Below, piece after piece: positions 15,799-24,276 of a stretch of 64,000 bases of DNA; position 1 is the first letter of the stretch, and every line of letters starts with the position of its first letter. Both the position numbers and the translations under genes were made by a program. Location: NCBI RefSeq assembly GCF_030433855.1, contig NZ_JARUXC010000017.1:1-64000 (forward strand), in the 5' to 3' direction. Under the pieces are notes generated by a model that was not told where the DNA came from, searched no databases, and worked only from the letters and a program-made list of their open reading frames with translations. The DNA comes from Agreia sp. PsM10 (GTDB taxonomy: Bacteria; Actinomycetota; Actinomycetes; Actinomycetales; Microbacteriaceae).

Positions 15799-17373
15799 GT
15801 GGCCCACGCCCGCCTCACCGTCACCCCGTCCGACATCATCGCCCCGGTCTCGCCGCGCCTGTTCGGCTCCTTCGTCGAGCACATGGGCCGCGCCGTCTAC
15901 ACCGGCATCTACGAGCCGGGCCACGCCACGGCGGATGAGCGGGGATTCCGTCGCGACGTGCTCGAGCTGGTCAGGGAGCTCGGAGCGAGCGTCATCCGGT
16001 ACCCCGGCGGCAATTTCGTGTCGGGCTTCCGCTGGGAGGACAGCGTCGGGCCGGTGGCCGAGCGCCCCACCCGCCTCGAGGTCGCCTGGCACAGCATCGA
16101 GACGAACGAGGTGGGCCTGCACGAGTTCGCCGACTGGGCCGAGACGGCCGGCGTCGAGATCATGAACGCGGTCAACCTGGGCACGCGCGGCATCGAGGAG
16201 GCGGCCTCGCTACTCGAATACAGCAATCACCCCAGGAACACCGCCCTCTCAGAGCAGCGCCGCGGCAACGGTCGCGACGAGCCCTTCGGCATCACCCTGT
16301 GGTGCCTCGGCAACGAGATGGACGGCCCGTGGCAGATCGGCCACAAGACGGCGGATGAATACGGTCGGCTCGCCGCCGAGACCGGCAGGGTCATGAAATG
16401 GATCGACCCCGGCATCGAGCTCGTCGCCGCCGGAAGCTCCAACGCCGACATGCCCACCTTCGGCACGTGGGAGAAGACGGTTCTCGAGCACGGCATCGAC
16501 GTGTTCGACCACATCTCGCTGCACGCCTACTACGAGGAGACGAACGGCGACGTCGACAGCTTCCTCGCGTCGGGCGTCGGCCTCGACCGCTACATCCGCC
16601 GGGTGGCCGACATCATCCGCGAGACCCTCGACGCCCACGGCTCCGATCGCACGATCGGCATCAGCGTCGACGAGTGGAACGTCTGGAACCAGACCCGTTT
16701 CAACGACGTCGACAAGCCGCCGCTCTTCGCCGGCGAGTGGAACGAGCACCCGCGCATCATCGAAGACGAGTACACCGTGACCGACGCGGTGGTCGTGGGA
16801 TCACTCCTGATGTCGCTCCTCCGCAACGCCGACGTGGTGAGCATGGCCAACCTCGCCCAGCTGGTGAACGTCATCGCCCCGATCCGCTCCGAGCCCGACG
16901 GCCCGGCGTGGCGGCAGACCACATTCCACCCCTTCGCCCTGACGGCGCGCTTCGCCCGGGGCTCCGTCGTGCGCTCCACGGTCGAGGCCGACGAGCAGCG
17001 CACGGCCGACTACGGGGACGTGCCCCTGCTCGACGCGGTCGCCCTGGCCGACGGCGACGAGACGACGCTCCTGCTGGTGAACCGCTCGACGACCGACCCC
17101 CTCGAGGTCGCGGTCGATGTCGACGGCGCACCCGTCGCATCCGTTCTGCACCAGCGCACGCTCGGCGTGCCCAACGGTGGCAGCCGGCACACGAGCAACA
17201 GCCGGGGCGAGCCGGATGCCGTGCTGCCGCGCGACCTCGGCATCGTCACGGTCGACGACGGCGCCGCGCGGGTCGTGCTGCCGGCCCTGTCGTGGTCGAT
17301 CGTCCGCCTGGCGACCCCCCGAACCACCTCGACCATCACGACCTCCTCGACTCCTGGGACCGACAATGTCTGA
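15799..17373 (+). CDS. abfA: Alpha-L-arabinofuranosidase, GH51
   Basis: 524-residue retaining glycosidase that releases terminal arabinofuranose from arabinan, arabinogalactan or arabinoxylan fragments. The catalytic acid/base is E173 in LGNEMDG and the nucleophile is E292 in ISVDEWNVW, both at normal GH51 spacing. A beta-sandwich follows the barrel (about 380-510). There is no signal peptide, so it acts in the cytoplasm on imported oligosaccharides. It starts with GTG. The last ~15 residues are an unusual Thr/Ser-rich tail. Its stop overlaps the start of the GH35 gene by 8 bp, implying coupled translation. Confidence 0.93.
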   Translation: MAHARLTVTPSDIIAPVSPRLFGSFVEHMGRAVYTGIYEPGHATADERGFRRDVLELVRELGASVIRYPGGNFVSGFRWEDSVGPVAERPTRLEVAWHSIETNEVGLHEFADWAETAGVEIMNAVNLGTRGIEEAASLLEYSNHPRNTALSEQRRGNGRDEPFGITLWCLGNEMDGPWQIGHKTADEYGRLAAETGRVMKWIDPGIELVAAGSSNADMPTFGTWEKTVLEHGIDVFDHISLHAYYEETNGDVDSFLASGVGLDRYIRRVADIIRETLDAHGSDRTIGISVDEWNVWNQTRFNDVDKPPLFAGEWNEHPRIIEDEYTVTDAVVVGSLLMSLLRNADVVSMANLAQLVNVIAPIRSEPDGPAWRQTTFHPFALTARFARGSVVRSTVEADEQRTADYGDVPLLDAVALADGDETTLLLVNRSTTDPLEVAVDVDGAPVASVLHQRTLGVPNGGSRHTSNSRGEPDAVLPRDLGIVTVDDGAARVVLPALSWSIVRLATPRTTSTITTSSTPGTDNV

Positions 17374-19138
17374 CTTCCGCATCGGCGACACCGACTTCCT
17401 GCTCGACGGGCAGCCTTTCCGCATCCTGTCGGGAGCCCTGCACTACTTCCGGGTGCATCCCGATCACTGGGCCGATCGCATCCACAAGGCGAAGCTGATG
17501 GGGCTCAACACCATCGAGACCTACGTGGCGTGGAACGAGCATTCGCCCGAGCCCGGCCGCTTCGACACCGAGGGCGGCCTCGATCTCGGTCGCTTCCTCG
17601 ACCTGGTGGCCGCCGAGGGCATGTACGCCATCGTGCGACCAGGGCCGTTCATCTGCGCGGAGTGGGACAACGGCGGGTTCCCCGGCTGGCTGTTCAGCGA
17701 TCCGGCCGTGGGGGTGCGACGCAACGAGCCCGTGTACATGCGCGCCGTCGCGGACTACTTCGCGGCCCTGCTGCCGATCGTGGCCTCGCGCCAGATCGAC
17801 AGGGGCGGTCCTGTGATCCTCATGCAGATCGAGAACGAGTACGGGGCGTACGGCTCCGACAAGGACTACCTGCGCGCTCTGATCGAGCTCACCCGCGCGG
17901 GCGGCATCACGGTCGACTTCACCACCATCGACCAGCCCACCGACCAGATGCTCGACGACGGCAGCCTGCCCGAACTGCACAAGACGGGCTCGTTCGGATC
18001 GCGGGCCGCCGAACGGCTCGCCACCCTGCGCGCGCACCAGAAGACCGGGCCGCTCATGTGCGCCGAGTTCTGGGACGGCTGGTTCGACCACTGGGGCGCC
18101 CACCACCATGTGACCGACGCGGCGGAGTCGGCTCGCGAGCTCGACGCGCTCCTGGCCGCCGGCGCCTCCGTGAACATCTACATGTTCCACGGCGGGACGA
18201 ACTTCGGCTTCACGAACGGCGCCAACGACAAGGGCGTCTACCAGCCGACCGTCACGTCGTACGACTACGACGCTCCGCTCACGGAGTCGGGCGACCCCGG
18301 GCCCAAGTACTGGGCGTTCCGCGACGTCATCGCGCGCTACGCGCCGGTTCCGGAGGAGACGCCGGCCGAGGCCGCCGCCGCGCCCGAGATCGAGGTCGCA
18401 TTCGGCGAGCGCGTGGCGCTGTCGGATGCCCTGGGCGCGTTGGGCGAGGCCGTGACGGTCGACGGTCTTCCGACCATGGACCAGCAGGGCCAGTTCCGGG
18501 GCTTCGCGTTCTACCGCAGCCGGATCGAGGCGGGCGGCCCGCGCGTGCTGACGGTCGACGAGGTGAGGGACAGGGCGCAGGTCTTCGTCGGCGGCGCCGC
18601 CGTGGGCGTGCTGCAGCGCGACCACCACGACACCGCCCTCGGCCTTCCTGCCGTGGCAGAGGGCGGCGCGATGCTCGAGATCCTCGTGGAAGACCAGGGG
18701 CGCGTGAACTACGGCCCGCGCATCGGCGAGCACAAGGGTCTGATCGGAGGCCTTCGCCTCGACGGGGTCGAACACGACGCCTGGTCCGTCACCGAGCTGG
18801 CCTTCACCGGCGTGACCACGGGGCGGGCATCCGGCGTCTACTCGGCAGTGCCGGCCGAGCGGGCCGTCGCCGGTCCGTCGTTCCTGCGGGCGCGGTTCGA
18901 GGCCGAGGCGGGCCGTGACCTGTTCCTCAGCACGGAAGGCTGGGGCAAGGGCCAGGCCTGGGTCAACGGGTTCAACCTCGGGCGGTACTGGAGTCGCGGC
19001 CCGGCCACCACGCTGTACGTGCCCGGCCCGCTTCTCGTCGGCGGCGCCAACGAGCTCGTGCTGTTCGAGCTGCACGGTGCGGAGAAGGCGGTCGTGCGCT
19101 TCGTGTCAAACCCGTCGCTGGGGCACACCGACTTCTAG
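17366..19138 (+). CDS. Beta-galactosidase, GH35
   Basis: 590-residue GH35 enzyme that removes beta-linked galactose. The barrel (about 8-330) carries the acid/base E158 in IENEYG and the nucleophile E234 in MCAEFWDGW. Beta-rich jelly-roll domains follow, ending WGKGQAWVNGFNLGRYW, a conserved GH35 C-terminal segment. No signal peptide is present. The ATG at 17366 lies inside the end of abfA. Together the importer, arabinofuranosidase and beta-galactosidase suit degradation of arabinogalactan-type oligosaccharides. It is the last gene of the operon and converges with the next gene 4 bp away. Confidence 0.93.
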   Translation: MSDFRIGDTDFLLDGQPFRILSGALHYFRVHPDHWADRIHKAKLMGLNTIETYVAWNEHSPEPGRFDTEGGLDLGRFLDLVAAEGMYAIVRPGPFICAEWDNGGFPGWLFSDPAVGVRRNEPVYMRAVADYFAALLPIVASRQIDRGGPVILMQIENEYGAYGSDKDYLRALIELTRAGGITVDFTTIDQPTDQMLDDGSLPELHKTGSFGSRAAERLATLRAHQKTGPLMCAEFWDGWFDHWGAHHHVTDAAESARELDALLAAGASVNIYMFHGGTNFGFTNGANDKGVYQPTVTSYDYDAPLTESGDPGPKYWAFRDVIARYAPVPEETPAEAAAAPEIEVAFGERVALSDALGALGEAVTVDGLPTMDQQGQFRGFAFYRSRIEAGGPRVLTVDEVRDRAQVFVGGAAVGVLQRDHHDTALGLPAVAEGGAMLEILVEDQGRVNYGPRIGEHKGLIGGLRLDGVEHDAWSVTELAFTGVTTGRASGVYSAVPAERAVAGPSFLRARFEAEAGRDLFLSTEGWGKGQAWVNGFNLGRYWSRGPATTLYVPGPLLVGGANELVLFELHGAEKAVVRFVSNPSLGHTDF

Positions 19139-19142
19139 AGGC

Positions 19143-19544
19143 TCAGTCCGACGTCGCCCGCAGGCCGCTCGAGGAGAGCAGGTCGTCGACGTCGACCCTG
19201 ATCACGACGCGTTGGGGGTTGACCCGCGGCTGCCGGTACCTGACCGCGTACCGGGCCACGGCATCCGCAACCGCATCGGGTTCGCGCTCGATGCGGGCCG
19301 GGCCCGACAGGGTGAGCCAACGGATTCCGTCGACCTGGCTGACGGTGGCGTGCCCGGCGCGCTCGATGTTGCGCACCTTCTGCGTGCCGTCGCCCGTGAT
19401 GATGCGCAGCACACCGTCGGCGAACGTGAAGCCCACGGGCACCGAGTGGATGCGGCCGCTCGGCGAGATGGTCGACAGGATGGCGAGGTGCCGGTCCGTC
19501 ACGAACTGCTGGCCCTCGTCGGTCAGGGCGGCTGAATTGCTCAT
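19143..19544 (-). CDS. PPOX-class flavin/F420-binding protein
   Basis: 133-residue split-barrel protein of the pyridoxamine-5'-phosphate oxidase superfamily, resembling actinobacterial F420-dependent reductases. Typical motifs are FVTDRHLAILSTISPSGRIHSVPVGF, the strand VLRIITGDGTQKVRNIER and WLTLSGPARIER. Members bind FMN, heme or F420 and reduce small molecules. Cofactor choice cannot be settled from sequence alone. It is a single gene, divergent from acetolactate decarboxylase with a 40-bp gap. Confidence 0.82.
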   Translation of the reverse strand: MSNSAALTDEGQQFVTDRHLAILSTISPSGRIHSVPVGFTFADGVLRIITGDGTQKVRNIERAGHATVSQVDGIRWLTLSGPARIEREPDAVADAVARYAVRYRQPRVNPQRVVIRVDVDDLLSSSGLRATSD

Positions 19545-19584
19545 GTTCGACAGGCTACGGCAGGTGCTGGCGCATACTGGACGG

Positions 19585-20319
19585 GTGGACAGCCGACGCC
19601 GAACCGTCTTTCAGACCAGCCTCATGAGTGCCCTCCTCGATGGCGTGTACGACGGGGATCTGACCGTGGGGGAGCTGCTCGAGCACGGCGACTTCGGACT
19701 CGGAACGTTCAACGCGCTCGACGGCGAGATGCTCGTGCTCGACGGGGTGTGCCACCGGCTGCGTGCAGACGGAACGGCGGAGCGCGCATCCCTCGACGAC
19801 CGCACGCCGTTCGCCGTCGTGACGCCGTTCGAGCCGACCGTCGGATTCGACGTGACGACGCGCACGTCGCGCGCCGACGTGGTGGCGCAGATCATCGAGC
19901 GCGAGGACTCGCAGAACTACCTGTTCGCGGTGCGGGTGCGCGGGCGCTTCGAGTCGGTCACGACGCGCACGGTGAGAAAGCAGCAGAAGCCGTATCCGCC
20001 GATGCGCGAGGCGGTGAAGGACGAGGCCATCGTGACCTTCGAGGCGGTCGACGGCACGGTGGCGGGCTTCCGCACGCCCCTGTACGAACGCGGCATCGGC
20101 GTTCCCGGCGGGCACGTGCACTTCATCGACGACGAGTTCACGGCGGGTGGCCACGTGCTCGACTTCGTGCTCGAGCGCGGGCGGGTCGACATCTGCAAGG
20201 GCACCGACCTGCAGCTGCGCCTGCCGCTCGACGAGAGCTTCGGAGAGGCGGACCTCGATCCGGAGGACCTGGACACCCAGGTGCGCAACGCGGAGAACAG
20301 CAGGCCGCCCAGCCAGTAG
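19585..20319 (+). CDS. budA: Alpha-acetolactate decarboxylase
   Basis: 244-residue enzyme converting 2-acetolactate to acetoin. The metal-binding His residues are H177 and H179 in GGHVHFID and H190 in GGHVLDF, with the 2- and 11-residue spacing of the characterised Bacillus enzyme. The N-terminal segment VYDGDLTVGELLEHGDFGLGTFNALDGE is diagnostic. I use the GTG at 19585; the ATG at 19624 would cut into the conserved N-terminus. No acetolactate synthase or butanediol dehydrogenase gene is adjacent, so it probably draws acetolactate from the branched-chain amino-acid pathway. Confidence 0.92.
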   Translation: MDSRRRTVFQTSLMSALLDGVYDGDLTVGELLEHGDFGLGTFNALDGEMLVLDGVCHRLRADGTAERASLDDRTPFAVVTPFEPTVGFDVTTRTSRADVVAQIIEREDSQNYLFAVRVRGRFESVTTRTVRKQQKPYPPMREAVKDEAIVTFEAVDGTVAGFRTPLYERGIGVPGGHVHFIDDEFTAGGHVLDFVLERGRVDICKGTDLQLRLPLDESFGEADLDPEDLDTQVRNAENSRPPSQ

Positions 20320-20326
20320 TTCCCGC

Positions 20327-20368
20327 TGCGGACGACAGGTACCGGTGTGCCGGTCCCTATAGTCCGCA
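20327..20368. terminator. Compound hairpin between budA and luxR
   Basis: TGCGGAC (20327-20333) pairs with GTCCGCA (20362-20368). Inside them ACCGG (20341-20345) pairs with CCGGT (20350-20354). It lies between convergent genes and is a likely two-way terminator, but it has no clear T tract. Confidence 0.55.
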
Positions 20369-20385
20369 CGGGGCACTACTGGGCG

Positions 20386-21054
20386 TCAGGGGCCGCCGCG
20401 CCAGTGGTCGATGCGGTGCTTGTCGGGGGTGAAGCCGTGGTCGACGCCCCAGAGCACCGCCTGGGTGCGGCTGGATGCCCCGATCTTGCGGTAGATGCTG
20501 CGGATGTAGCTCTTCACCGTGTTGGGGCTGAGATAGGTGAGCTGCGCGACCTCGGCGTTGCTCTTGCCCTGGGTGATGAGCGCGAGGATCTCGGATTCGC
20601 GGTCGGTGATGCCCTCGTTCCGCCCTGGCCAGTCGAGGCCGGATGCCGGGCTCGCGCGACGGGGAGGGTCGCTGATGACCATCTCGCCCGCGTGGATGCG
20701 CTCGAGCGACGCCACCAGCTCGCGGGCGGGAAGCGTCTTCGACAGGTACCCGTGCACACCCTGCTGCTGCGCACCTTCGACGAGGTCGGGGTGGAAGTTC
20801 CAGGTGTACATGACGACCTTGCCGGCCCGGGGGCTGGCGACGAGTGCGCTGATCTCGTCGTGGTCGGACTCGGGCTGGGCGAACGAGTCGTACATGACGA
20901 TGTCGACGGTGTCGCTGAGCTCTGTCGTGGCGTCGATCTCGGCGACGACCACCCGGTCGGAGTAGGAGTCGAACATGTGGGCGAGGCCGACAAGCACCAC
21001 GTCGTAGTCGTCGACGAGGGCGACGGTGAGGGGTCGCGTGCTCGTGGCTGCCAT
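20386..21054 (-). CDS. Orphan LuxR/NarL-type response regulator
   Basis: 222-residue regulator. The receiver domain (about 8-125) keeps the acidic pair D15/D16, the candidate phosphoacceptor D56 in VMYDSFAQ and K105 in GYLSKTL. The LuxR helix-turn-helix (about 148-205) includes ITDRESEILALITQGKSNAEVAQLTYLS and NTVKSYIRSIYRKIG. No kinase gene is adjacent. The loop after D56 is atypical for a phosphoacceptor pocket, so it may work without phosphorylation; that is inference. An 18-bp palindrome starts 12 bp before its ATG, suggesting autoregulation, and a GlsB-like membrane protein gene diverges from it. Confidence 0.88.
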   Translation of the reverse strand: MAATSTRPLTVALVDDYDVVLVGLAHMFDSYSDRVVVAEIDATTELSDTVDIVMYDSFAQPESDHDEISALVASPRAGKVVMYTWNFHPDLVEGAQQQGVHGYLSKTLPARELVASLERIHAGEMVISDPPRRASPASGLDWPGRNEGITDRESEILALITQGKSNAEVAQLTYLSPNTVKSYIRSIYRKIGASSRTQAVLWGVDHGFTPDKHRIDHWRGGP

Positions 21055-21065
21055 GGGGTAGAACT

Positions 21066-21083
21066 TACACCCCTAGGGGTGTA
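21066..21083. promoter_or_regulatory. CCCCTAGGGG palindrome upstream of luxR
   Basis: TACACCCCTAGGGGTGTA is a perfect 18-bp palindrome 12 bp before the luxR start and 100 bp before the divergent glsB-like gene. NarL-type dimers bind sites of this size, so it is the best candidate for the regulator's own operator. Confidence 0.65.
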
Positions 21084-21182
21084 TTTCCCAGCCTGCGAAG
21101 GTGATTGATTGGGTACACCGTTCGACACCCGGACGGAGAAACCGTGCATTCACAACGCACTTCACCTGAAGAGGTCATCATC

Positions 21183-21461
21183 ATGCTCGGACTCATCATC
21201 AGCATCCTCGTCGTCGGCATCATCGCCGGCGCCATCGCCCGCCTCGTCGTGCCCGGCAAGCAGAACCTGTCGATCGGCATGACCATCGTGCTGGGGGTCG
21301 TCGGCTCCTTCGTCGGCGGATTCCTCGGCTTCCTGATCTTCGGCGCCGACGCCCAGGAGGGCTTCTTCCAGCCTGCCGGCATCATCGGATCGATCATCGG
21401 CGCGATCATCGTGCTCATCATCTGGATCCAGGTGCGCGGCCGCAGCGCTGCCCGCCGCTAG
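21183..21461 (+). CDS. GlsB/YeaQ/YmgE-family membrane protein
   Basis: 92-residue protein with three hydrophobic segments (about 3-22, 30-50, 58-82). The motif IAGAIARLVVPGKQNLSIGMTIVLG, followed by GSFVGGFLGFLIFG, is diagnostic of the transglycosylase-associated (GlsB) family, linked to envelope stress. The ATG at 21183 has GAAGAGGTC upstream. It faces the luxR-type regulator across a palindrome and may be controlled by it. A strong terminator follows. Confidence 0.85.
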   Translation: MLGLIISILVVGIIAGAIARLVVPGKQNLSIGMTIVLGVVGSFVGGFLGFLIFGADAQEGFFQPAGIIGSIIGAIIVLIIWIQVRGRSAARR

Positions 21462-21481
21462 TCGGTCTCTTGCGCAACGCG

Positions 21482-21519
21482 AAACGCCCGTCGGAACTCT
21501 CAGTTCTGACGGGCGTTTT
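21482..21519 (+). terminator. Rho-independent terminator
   Basis: AAACGCCCGTCGGAACT (21482-21498) pairs with AGTTCTGACGGGCGTTT (21502-21518) around a 3-nt loop, with one G-U pair and a T run after it. It ends the glsB-like gene. The A run on the left means it can also work on the other strand for tRNA-Gly. Confidence 0.92.
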
Positions 21520-21530
21520 CTGTGAAGGCG

Positions 21531-21559
21531 TGTGAGAGCGGATGACGGGAATCGAACCC
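21531..21559. repeat. Duplicate of tRNA-Gly 3' end
   Basis: 29 bp identical to 21617-21645, which is the 3' acceptor/T-arm part of the tRNA-Gly gene and its flank. The copies are direct repeats 86 bp apart. This resembles an attachment-site scar or a remnant of a second tRNA gene. Confidence 0.8.
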
Positions 21560-21622
21560 CACGACGCGGAGCGTTGTGCGTCGCTCAGGATGACGGCCCA
21601 CGTGGTTAGGGCGGTCTGTGAG

Positions 21623-21693
21623 AGCGGATGACGGGAATCGAACCCGCGCTATCAGCTTGGGAAGCTGAAGTTCTACCATTGAACTACATCCGC
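21623..21693 (-). tRNA. tRNA-Gly (anticodon CCC)
   Basis: Read on the minus strand the sequence folds as a cloverleaf: acceptor GCGGATG / CATCCGC, D arm GTTCAATGGTAGAAC, anticodon stem TCAGC / GCTGA around TTCCCAA (anticodon CCC) and T loop TTCGATT. The 3' CCA is not encoded. It reads the GGG glycine codon. The terminator at 21482-21519 lies downstream. Confidence 0.95.
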
Positions 21694-21758
21694 GTGGCCT
21701 GCAGTCGTGCCGCAGGCATCCATAGCCTAACCGACGATCGGCGCGGAGTCGCGACGTG

Positions 21759-23117
21759 TCAGAGGGTCGCGAGCTCCACCACGATGTCGTCGACGGCCTT
21801 GTCGTGCCAGCCGCGCAGCTGCTTCGATGAGTCCCAGAAGACGGATGCGTAGGGCAGCCAGGCGGTGAACAGGCTGCCGATCGCGAATGCGGCGACGATC
21901 AGCCCGCGCAGCAGCGCCCGCCCGAAGCCGATCGGTCCGGGCGACGAGAACCCGACCACCTCGATGCGCATGATCCGCTTGCCGGGTGAGGCGCCGCGCC
22001 CGCCGACGAGCCAGGCGACGACGAGGAACCAGCCGAGGCTCACCGCGACCACGCCGACGAGGGCCAGAGCCACGACGAGCGTGCCCGCCTCGGGGCGAGG
22101 CGTCGAGGAGGCGTAGACCCCCGCCGGCCACACGAAGAGCAGCGCCGCGGCGGTCACGATGAGGGTCGTGATCGCCCGATCGATCAGGTGGGCAGCGGCA
22201 CGCTTTCCGAACGATGCGGGAGTGCGCGTCGAAGGCGTCGTCGGGAGCGGCCGCCATCCCGGAGCGCCGGGCGGCGTCTCGGGATGCCGCGCGACGGTGT
22301 GCTCTGCAGGGGTCTGAGGCGCGGCGGGCTGCGGGGCCGCGGGCTGCGCAGCTGCGGCGTTTTCAGATCGCGCGGCGACCGGATGCCCGGGGTCGGGCTC
22401 CCAGTCGAACACCGGCAGGGTCGCCGGTCGGGCGGGCGGCTGCGCCAGCGCCGGGGGCAGAGCCACGACGATCCCCGCATCGGCGGGAGCCACGGGGACT
22501 GGCGTGACGAAGCCCGATGCCTGCGGCGGCTGCTCGGGCGGCGCAGGCGGGTTCGAGACGGGCTGCGCAACGGGAGCGGGCGCGGGCCCCGCATCCGACA
22601 GCGAGAATTCGACCGCGCCGGCTCGCGACTCGTCGGCGAGTACTCCGAAGCGATCGGAGAGCTGGGCGTCGACGACCTCGCCGAGCAGTTCGAGCAGGTC
22701 GACGATGCGCTCCTGCACCCCGGGGTCGGCGCTGGTCACGGCTTGCCGGCCCATCGCATCCGGATCGACCCCGGCCGCGCCGCCGGCACCCGGCGAGCCG
22801 GCGCCGCCCTGGCCCGTCGCGCGCATGGCGGACGCCCAGAGTTCGTCGACCGTGCCCACCGTGAGCTCGTCGACGATCTCGCGCCCGATGCGCACGCGCG
22901 CATCGTGCCCGAGCCGGTCGAGGAGCGCCGGCCACGCCGAGCGCCGCGTCTCGTCGGCGAGCTCGGGGTGGCGGCCGCGGCGGATCTCGCCGAGCACCAC
23001 GTTCTGCACGCTCGTGAGCAGGGCCGCCCAGAGGGGGTCGGCGTCGAGTCCGGCGAGCTCCGAGGGAAGAGTCGAGGGGGCGGAGAGAGCCCGGGCGAAC
23101 GGGTCTGAGGCGTCCAT
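21759..23117 (-). CDS. RDD family membrane protein with long N-terminal region
   Basis: 452-residue protein. The N-terminal ~170 residues are soluble and helical, with no family recognised. A Pro/Ala-rich linker (about 175-300) follows, then an RDD domain (about 300-445) with three membrane helices and the motif FGKRAAAHLIDRAITTL. RDD proteins are membrane proteins of mostly unknown role, some linked to ion transport. The joining of an unknown N-terminal module through a disordered linker is typical of actinobacterial versions. It is divergent from dcd with a 75-bp gap. Confidence 0.85.
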   Translation of the reverse strand: MDASDPFARALSAPSTLPSELAGLDADPLWAALLTSVQNVVLGEIRRGRHPELADETRRSAWPALLDRLGHDARVRIGREIVDELTVGTVDELWASAMRATGQGGAGSPGAGGAAGVDPDAMGRQAVTSADPGVQERIVDLLELLGEVVDAQLSDRFGVLADESRAGAVEFSLSDAGPAPAPVAQPVSNPPAPPEQPPQASGFVTPVPVAPADAGIVVALPPALAQPPARPATLPVFDWEPDPGHPVAARSENAAAAQPAAPQPAAPQTPAEHTVARHPETPPGAPGWRPLPTTPSTRTPASFGKRAAAHLIDRAITTLIVTAAALLFVWPAGVYASSTPRPEAGTLVVALALVGVVAVSLGWFLVVAWLVGGRGASPGKRIMRIEVVGFSSPGPIGFGRALLRGLIVAAFAIGSLFTAWLPYASVFWDSSKQLRGWHDKAVDDIVVELATL

Positions 23118-23192
23118 CCGACCACCCTAGTGCGAGGCCCGATCCGCCCTGCAGGGCTACGCATGTGGCCAGGCCCGTCACTTGGCTAGGCT

Positions 23193-23786
23193 ATGGCCGT
23201 GCTGCTATCCGATCGTGACATCAAAGCCGAACTCGACGAGGGCCGCATCGGCCTCGATCCCTACCAGCCCGAGCTGATCCAGCCCTCGAGCATCGACGTG
23301 CGCCTCGACCGCTTCTTCAGGCTGTTCGACAACCACAAGTACCCGTTCATCGACCCCGCCGAGGACCAGCCCGAACTCACGAGGCTGATCGAGGCCAAGC
23401 CCGACGAGCCGTTCATCCTGCACCCGGGGGAGTTCGTGCTCGGGTCGACCTTCGAGCTCGTCACCCTTCCCGACGACATCGCCGCGCGGCTCGAGGGCAA
23501 GAGCTCGCTCGGCCGCCTCGGCCTCCTCACGCACTCCACGGCCGGTTTCATCGACCCCGGCTTCTCGGGCCACGTCACCCTCGAGCTGTCGAACGTGGCA
23601 ACCCTGCCGATCAAGCTCTGGCCCGGCATGAAGATCGGCCAGCTCTGCTTCTTCCGCCTGTCGAGCCCGGCCGAGAAGCCCTACGGTTCAACGGAGTACG
23701 GCTCCCGCTACCAGGGCCAGCGCGGCCCGACGGCCTCGCGCTCGCACCTGAACTTCCACAGAACAGACGTCTCCCAGGCCGACTGA
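23193..23786 (+). CDS. dcd: dCTP deaminase
   Basis: 197-residue enzyme of the dCTP deaminase/dUTPase fold. Conserved motifs are [42 protein letters not shown] (containing the catalytic Glu) and the C-terminal [13 protein letters not shown] that closes over the triphosphate. Actinobacterial homologues, as in Mycobacterium, are bifunctional and convert dCTP directly to dUMP. This one may do so, but the sequence alone does not prove it. It starts at the ATG at 23193. Confidence 0.95.
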   Translation: MAVLLSDRDIKAELDEGRIGLDPYQPELIQPSSIDVRLDRFFRLFDNHKYPFIDPAEDQPELTRLIEAKPDEPFILHPGEFVLGSTFELVTLPDDIAARLEGKSSLGRLGLLTHSTAGFIDPGFSGHVTLELSNVATLPIKLWPGMKIGQLCFFRLSSPAEKPYGSTEYGSRYQGQRGPTASRSHLNFHRTDVSQAD

Positions 23787-23808
23787 TCGGCCGCGGGTGT
23801 TGCTCTGC

Positions 23809-23856
23809 GCGACGGATGTTGCCGGTCGCCCGGGCACATCCGTCGCCACCGGCAAC
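23809..23856. repeat. Interleaved inverted repeats (pseudoknot-like)
   Basis: GCGACGGATGT (23809-23819) pairs with ACATCCGTCGC (23836-23846), and GTTGCCGGT (23818-23826) pairs with ACCGGCAAC (23848-23856). Both are perfect, and they cross rather than nest. The element lies in the 103-bp gap between the convergent dcd and mrpG genes and may be a two-way terminator. Confidence 0.7.
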
Positions 23857-23889
23857 AGGCGGGCCGGATGCGCGCGGGCGCCGCGCCGG

Positions 23890-24276
23890 CTACTTCGGGC
23901 GGGTCGCCGGGTCCGTCGCCAGGTCGTGGCTGGCGCGGTCGACGACATCGGCGAGCTCGTCGGTGAGCAGCAGCTCTCGGCGCAGGTGGCGCGTGCGGTA
24001 GGCGGCACGGCCGATCATGTGCGCGGCGACCGGGGCCGTGAGCATCTGGAACAGCATCACCAGGAACAGCGTGGAGACCGTGGCCCAGTTGCGCTGCTCG
24101 AGAGCGACGGCGAGCAGGATGAACGCCAGCCCCGCGATCTGCGGCTTGGTGGCCGCGTGCATGCGTGAGAGGGCGTCGGGAAAACGCAGGAGCCCGATGC
24201 CGGCCGCGAGGCTCAGCAGCGCGCCGATGAGCAGGCAGACCGACGAGGCGACCTCGAACCAGATGTCGGCGGTCAT
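23890..24276 (-). CDS. mrpG: Mrp antiporter subunit G
   Basis: 128-residue small membrane subunit of the Mrp/Mnh cation:proton antiporter, with three predicted helices. The signature LLIGALLSLAAGIGLLRFPDALSRMHAATKP is typical of MnhG/PhaG. It is the last gene of the operon and overlaps mrpF by ATGA. The C-terminal ~35 residues are hydrophilic. Mrp complexes exchange Na+ (or K+) for H+ and support alkali and salt tolerance. Confidence 0.93.
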   Translation of the reverse strand: MTADIWFEVASSVCLLIGALLSLAAGIGLLRFPDALSRMHAATKPQIAGLAFILLAVALEQRNWATVSTLFLVMLFQMLTAPVAAHMIGRAAYRTRHLRRELLLTDELADVVDRASHDLATDPATRPK

